From: Tepidiphilus sp. J10
Lineage (GTDB): Bacteria > Pseudomonadota > Gammaproteobacteria > Burkholderiales > Thiobacillaceae
Assembly: GCA_945897955.1 (NCBI GenBank)
Contig: CAMDGQ010000029.1
Coordinates: 1 to 48,710 of the forward strand
Direction of reading: 5' to 3'
DNA length: 48,710 nt
The notes under the pieces were generated by a model that was not told the DNA's origin, searched no databases, and saw only the letters and a list, made by a program, of their open reading frames with translations. Every line of letters begins with the position of its first letter. Within the stretch, counting starts at the first letter, position 1. Of this stretch, positions 44,021 through 48,710 are shown one piece after another. The translations under genes were made by a program, and so were the position numbers.

Positions 44021-45562
44021 ATGATCAATAGCTGTTTGACCGCATTACGCAACGATTGCAGCGAGACGCTTGCGCGCAGATTGCTGATTCCGTACCTCAT
44101 GCTGGTCCTGACGCTGATCCTGAGCAGTTGCGCGTCCGTCGCACCGCGTCAGGACAAGCCGATGGTGCTGGCAATACCGACCGGATGGTCGAACGCAGCC
44201 GATGCCAATGCTGGTACCCCCGCCAGCCAGGCCTCCTCGCTGGCGCAGTGGTGGACGCGCTTTAATGACCCGCAACTGAGCCAACTGGTGGCGCGGGCGA
44301 TGCAGACCAACACCGACGTGAACCGTGCGCAAGCCGCGTTGCGCCAGGCGCGGGCGCTGCGCGATGTCGCTGCCGCCGGATTGCGGCCGACCCTGGGCAG
44401 TTCCGCTTCGGCGTCGCATGGCACGGCGGGCGGCAACAGCACCGGCAACCTGTTCAAGGCCGGGCTGGATGCCGCCTGGGAACCCGACATCTTCGGCGGC
44501 AAACAGAGTGCGCTGGATGCGGGCGATGCCACGCTGCGCGCCAGCGCCGCCAGCCTGGGCGATGTGCAGGTGTCGATCGCCGCCGAAGTGGCGCTGAGTT
44601 ACCTCACACTGCGCGGCGCACAGGCGCGGCTGGCCATTGCCGAGTCCAACCTGGCAAGCCAGCTCGATACCCATGAAATCACCGGCTGGCGCTTGCAGGC
44701 CGGGTTGGTGTCCTCGCTGGAAGCCGAACAATCGCTCAGCGCCACGGAACAAACGCGCGCCCAGTTGCCGGTCCTGCGGACCAGCATCGCGCAAACCCGG
44801 CACGCCCTGGCGGTGTTGACCGGCCAGCCGCCGGCGGCTTTGACCGTTGAATTGACCGCTGAATTTGCTACCGGGTTTGCCACCGGGGTTGCCAGAACAC
44901 CGCCGATTCCGCAGGCGGCCGACGATCTGGTGTTGAGTTTTCCCGCCGACACCCTGCGTCAGCGGCCCGATGTGCGCGCCGCCGAGCAACAGGTCGCGGC
45001 CGCGCTGGCGCGTGTCGATCAAGCCGATGCGGCGCGCAAGCCGAGCTTCAGAATCGGCGGTTCGCTGGGTTTGAGCGCCCTGACTCTGGGCGCGCTGACC
45101 GATGGCGCTTCGGTGGTCAGTTCTCTGCTGGCCGGCGTGACGCTGCCGATCTTCGACGGCGGCGCGGCGCGCGCCAACCTGCGCGCCGAACAGGCCGCGC
45201 TGGAACAGGCGCGGGAGGCATACCGGGCCACCCTGTTGACCGCATTGAAGGAAGTGGAAGACGCGCTGGTCGCGCTGCGCGGCGACCGCGAACGCCTGCT
45301 GCGCCTGAATCTGGCCGCCGAATCCGCCCGCAATGCCGCGCTGATGGCGCGCCAACGTTATGACAGCGGCCTGGTGGACTTTCAGGTGGTGCTGGAAACC
45401 CAGCGCAGCCAGCTTGCCACGCAAGACAGCGTCGCCAGCACCCAGACCGATCTCGCCGCCGACCATGTGCGCTTGTACAAGGCGCTGGGAGGGGGCTGGA
45501 ACCCCGAGCTTTTGAATACAGACATCGCCGCCGTCGCACCCAACCGGACTGAATCGAAATGA
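44021..45562 (+). CDS. NodT/OprM-family outer-membrane efflux lipoprotein
   Basis: 513 residues from ATG 44021; the ribosome site is weak and a shorter start at 44099 is possible. A lipoprotein signal ends at C37 (LILSSCAS). The body is the two-repeat TolC-like fold of RND outer-membrane factors (NodT family), with WWTRFNDPQLSQLVARAMQTN near the front, LDAAWEPDIFGG, and the second-repeat marks LRQRPDVRAAEQQVAAALARVDQADAARKP-like sequence. It forms the outer-membrane channel of the tripartite pump encoded by the next three genes. The stop overlaps the membrane-fusion gene (ATGA). Confidence 0.93.
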   Translation: MINSCLTALRNDCSETLARRLLIPYLMLVLTLILSSCASVAPRQDKPMVLAIPTGWSNAADANAGTPASQASSLAQWWTRFNDPQLSQLVARAMQTNTDVNRAQAALRQARALRDVAAAGLRPTLGSSASASHGTAGGNSTGNLFKAGLDAAWEPDIFGGKQSALDAGDATLRASAASLGDVQVSIAAEVALSYLTLRGAQARLAIAESNLASQLDTHEITGWRLQAGLVSSLEAEQSLSATEQTRAQLPVLRTSIAQTRHALAVLTGQPPAALTVELTAEFATGFATGVARTPPIPQAADDLVLSFPADTLRQRPDVRAAEQQVAAALARVDQADAARKPSFRIGGSLGLSALTLGALTDGASVVSSLLAGVTLPIFDGGAARANLRAEQAALEQAREAYRATLLTALKEVEDALVALRGDRERLLRLNLAAESARNAALMARQRYDSGLVDFQVVLETQRSQLATQDSVASTQTDLAADHVRLYKALGGGWNPELLNTDIAAVAPNRTESK

Positions 45563-46920
45563 CCGCCCCCACACCACCCCCCGCCTCTACGCCCACGCCC
45601 GCCACGGTTCCTGTGCCGACTGCCGCCACAAGCACCACGCCACCCGACGACCTCGCCAAACTGCTTGACGAACCGGCGCCGCGCGCCTGGTATCGCCGCC
45701 GAATGGTGTGGGCCGCTGCGCTGGCTGTGGTGCTGCTCGTCGCCGGAGCCTGGTACTGGCAAGCGAAAAAATCCGCCAACGCCGCGCCGACTTACCTGAC
45801 CCAGCCGGTGGCGCGCGGCAACCTGTCGTTGACAGTGACCGCCAACGGCACGCTGCAACCGGTGCGGACGACCAGCATCGGCAGCGAGCTTTCCGGCACG
45901 GTGTTGAAGGTCAACGTGGACGTCAACGATCTGATCAAGAAAGGCCAGGTGCTGGTCGAACTGGATACCGCCAAGCTGCGCGACCAGATCCTGCGCTCGC
46001 GTGCCGCGATCACCGCCGCCAACGCCAGGGTGGCGCAGGCCGCCGCCACGGTGAAGGAAGCGCGCGCCGGGCTGGCCCGATTCGAAGAAGTTGCGCGCCT
46101 GTCCGGCGGCAAGGTGCCGTCGAAAGCTGAACTGGATACCAGCCGCGCCACCCTGGCCCGCGCCGTGGCCGATGCCGCCAGCGCCCAGGCCAGCGTCAGC
46201 GATGCGAATGCGGCGTTGTCCACCGACATGATCAATCAATCGAAGGCGTCGATCCGCGCGCCGTCGGATGGCATCGTGCTGACCCGCAGCGTCGATCCCG
46301 GCAATGCCGTGGCGGCCTCGTTGCAGGCGGTAACACTGTTCACCGTGGCCGACGATCTGGCGCTGTTGCGCTTGCAGGTCTATGTCGATGAAGCCGATGT
46401 CGGCGCCGTGAAAATCGGCCAGAACGCCTTGTTCACGGTGAGCGCCTACCCGCGCCGCAAGTACCCGGCGCGGATTACGCGTGTCGCCTTCGGTTCCACC
46501 ATCACCGACAACGTCGTCACCTATCTGACCGATCTCGACGTGGACAACGCCGATCTCAGCCTGCGCCCCGGCATGACCGCCACCGCCACGATCACCGCGA
46601 CGCAACGCCACGACGTGCTGCTGGTGCCCAATACCGCGCTGCGCTTCTCGCCGACTGCGGCGGCCGATTCGGCATCGGCCAAGAAGGCGGGCGGGATCAG
46701 CTTGATGCCGCGCATGCCGGGCAGCAGAACGCGCAAGTCGGCCGCGGACGGCGCCAGCACGGCGGCGGCGCGCCAGGTTTGGGTGTTGCGCGAGGGCAAG
46801 GCGGTTGCCGTGGCGGTAACGCCCGGCATCAGCGATGGCCGCATGACCGAGATCACCGGCGGCGACCTGCGAGTAGGGATGCAGGTCATCACGGGTCAAC
46901 AAGTAGTGGTGAAGGAATGA
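45559..46920 (+). CDS. macA: MacA-like periplasmic membrane-fusion protein
   Basis: 453 residues. A Pro/Thr-rich cytoplasmic lead (1-40) and one membrane helix (about 49-66) precede the periplasmic adaptor. The lipoyl/biotinyl-like half motifs (VTANGTLQPVRTTSIGSELSG ... VLVELDTAKL, and IRAPSDGIVLTRSVDPGNAV), a coiled-coil hairpin (about 130-230) and a beta-barrel domain follow. It links the MacB-type ABC transporter to the outer-membrane channel. The insertion SLMPRMPGSRTRKSAADG (about 390) near the membrane-proximal domain is unusual. It starts in the NodT stop and ends 70 bases before the ATPase gene. Confidence 0.92.
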   Translation: MTAPTPPPASTPTPATVPVPTAATSTTPPDDLAKLLDEPAPRAWYRRRMVWAAALAVVLLVAGAWYWQAKKSANAAPTYLTQPVARGNLSLTVTANGTLQPVRTTSIGSELSGTVLKVNVDVNDLIKKGQVLVELDTAKLRDQILRSRAAITAANARVAQAAATVKEARAGLARFEEVARLSGGKVPSKAELDTSRATLARAVADAASAQASVSDANAALSTDMINQSKASIRAPSDGIVLTRSVDPGNAVAASLQAVTLFTVADDLALLRLQVYVDEADVGAVKIGQNALFTVSAYPRRKYPARITRVAFGSTITDNVVTYLTDLDVDNADLSLRPGMTATATITATQRHDVLLVPNTALRFSPTAAADSASAKKAGGISLMPRMPGSRTRKSAADGASTAAARQVWVLREGKAVAVAVTPGISDGRMTEITGGDLRVGMQVITGQQVVVKE

Positions 46921-46950
46921 GCGCCGCCCGGACGTTCCGAAGGCGCTCGC

Positions 46951-46979
46951 TCCCCCTCGGGGGGAAGGTCCGCAGGACC
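46951..46979. other. paired small hairpins before the ABC ATPase gene
   Basis: TCCCC-CTCG-GGGGA (46951-46964) and GGTCC-GCA-GGACC (46967-46979) lie between the membrane-fusion and ATPase genes. This CTCCCCCTCGGGGGGA ... AGGTCCGCAGGACC unit is a common intergenic repeat type in betaproteobacteria; it may act on mRNA stability. Confidence 0.5.
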
Positions 46980-46990
46980 AGGGCGGCGAC

Positions 46991-47733
<743 letters not shown>

Positions 47734-47734
<1 letters not shown>

Positions 47735-48710
47735 TGCTGTACAGCGTATTCATGCTGGCGCTGCGCTCGATCCGCCGCAACCTGCTGCGTTCCTTCCTCA
47801 CCATTCTGGGCATCGTCATCGGTGTCAGCGCGGTGATCACCATGGTCACGCTGGGCAATGGCGCCACCGCATCGATCAAGGCGCAAATCTCCGGTCTGGG
47901 CACCAATCTGCTGATGGTGCGGCCCGGCCAGCGCTCCGGGCCAGGCGGAAGTGGCGGCGGCGGGGGCGGCGTGCCGCAATTCAAGGAAGGCGATGCCGAA
48001 GCCATTGCCGCCGAGATCGGCGGCATCGCCGCCGTCGCGCCGGAAGGCCGCGCCAGCGTCACCGTGGTTGCCAACGGGCGCAACTGGGCCACCAGCGTCA
48101 TCGGCAGCAGCAATGCCTGGTTCGATACCGGCAACTGGAAACTGGCCAGCGGCCGCATCTTCGAAGCCGACGAACAACTCGCCGGGGCGGCCGTGTGCAT
48201 CATCGGCGAGACCGTGCGGCGCGAAATCTTCGACGGCACGGCCGGGCAAACCGGGCTGGGCGAGCAACTGCGCGTGCGCAAGTTCTCTTGCACCGTGATC
48301 GGCATCCTCGCAGCCAAAGGCCAGAGCGGCATGGGCGACCAGGACGACACCGTGGTGGTGCCGCTGCGCACCCTGCAACGCCGCGTCACCGGCAGCCTCA
48401 AGGTGGCCACGTTGCTGGTATCGATGCAGGACGGCAGCGACAGCGCACCGTTGAAAGCCAGTCTGCGCGAGCTGCTGCGCGAACGCCGCCAGCTCGCCGA
48501 AAGCGACGACGACAACTTCAACATCTTCGACACCCAGCAACTGGCCGAAACCCTGTCCAGCACCACCGAGGTGCTGACCACGCTGCTCGGCGCGGTGGCG
48601 GCGGTCAGCCTGCTGGTCGGCGGCATCGGCATCATGAACATCATGCTGGTCAGCGTCACCGAACGCACCCGCGAGATCGGCCTGCGCCTGGCCATCGGCG
48701 CGCTGGAACA
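47734..48710 (+). CDS. macB: MacB-type ABC transporter permease, truncated by the window end
   Basis: Open frame from ATG 47734 to the window end, 325 residues, without a stop. MLYSVFMLALRSIRRNLLRS and LTILGIVIGVSAVITMVTLG give the first membrane helix with the typical MacB/FtsX N-terminus. A Gly-rich loop (GPGGSGGGGGG, about 70-80) enters the periplasmic domain, and VSLLVGGIGIMNIMLVSVTERTREIGLRLAIGA marks the second helix and coupling helix. The third and fourth helices lie beyond the window. It works with the separate ATPase and MacA-like adaptor to export macrolides, peptides or siderophores; the substrate is unknown. Confidence 0.95.

Overview
The window looks like chromosomal DNA of a GC-rich, Gram-negative, probably betaproteobacterial organism; a Rhodocyclales- or Nitrosomonadales-like lineage would fit, but this is inference. 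The grounds are a Ralstonia-type hydrogenase gene order, a PEP-CTERM exported protein, an NodT/MacA/MacB efflux operon, and many PAS/GGDEF/EAL and CheB-CheR signalling proteins. No rRNA, tRNA, phage, insertion-sequence or CRISPR feature was recognised.

Layout. (1) 1-2600 (+): 3' part of a yfa/mag-like envelope operon: a gene end, a DUF2300 (YfaQ-like) protein and a DUF2135 (YfaP-like) protein. (2) 2601-13520 (+): an uptake [NiFe]-hydrogenase locus, hupS-L-C-D-F-G-H-I-J, then an NtrC-family activator (HoxA/HupR type) and the two subunits of a H2-sensing hydrogenase (hupU/hoxB, hupV/hoxC). A near-consensus sigma-54 promoter precedes hupS. The small subunit carries the two extra cysteines of O2-tolerant enzymes. 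The hyp maturation genes and the sensor kinase expected beside hoxABC are not here. (3) 13725-27101 (-): a very large cyclic beta-1,2-glucan synthase-like gene in an operon with an AI-2E/PerM permease and a YihY/BrkB membrane protein. Next come small stress and envelope genes: a BON-domain lipoprotein, a zinc-ribbon protein, CsbD, and a beta/gamma-crystallin plus glycine-zipper protein. (4) 27524-36331 (+): a phospholipase-D/cardiolipin-synthase-like lipoprotein, a CheB-CheR-PAS protein, a PAS-GGDEF-EAL-CZB protein and a frameshifted PAS-GGDEF protein. (5) 36485-43837 (mixed): a second PerM permease, a PEP-CTERM protein, hipBA, a secreted HExxH protein coupled to an unknown exported protein, and small exported proteins. 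(6) 44021-48710 (+): outer-membrane factor, membrane-fusion protein, ABC ATPase and a truncated MacB permease, a tripartite efflux operon.

The most unusual signal is a set of dispersed palindromic repeats that have entered, or replaced, coding sequence. One 101-bp palindromic element lies in frame inside the glucan synthase gene. Two relatives sit at gene junctions, one inside what looks like a target duplication. A separate pair of inverted 65-bp units (REPIN-like) covers the 5' end of the yihY-like gene, and a third repeat type lies inside the N-terminal coding region of an exported protein. Regulation, respiration and envelope stress are the main themes: H2 sensing probably drives the sigma-54 hydrogenase promoter, while the glucan/BON/CsbD/crystallin block looks like an osmotic or envelope stress neighbourhood.
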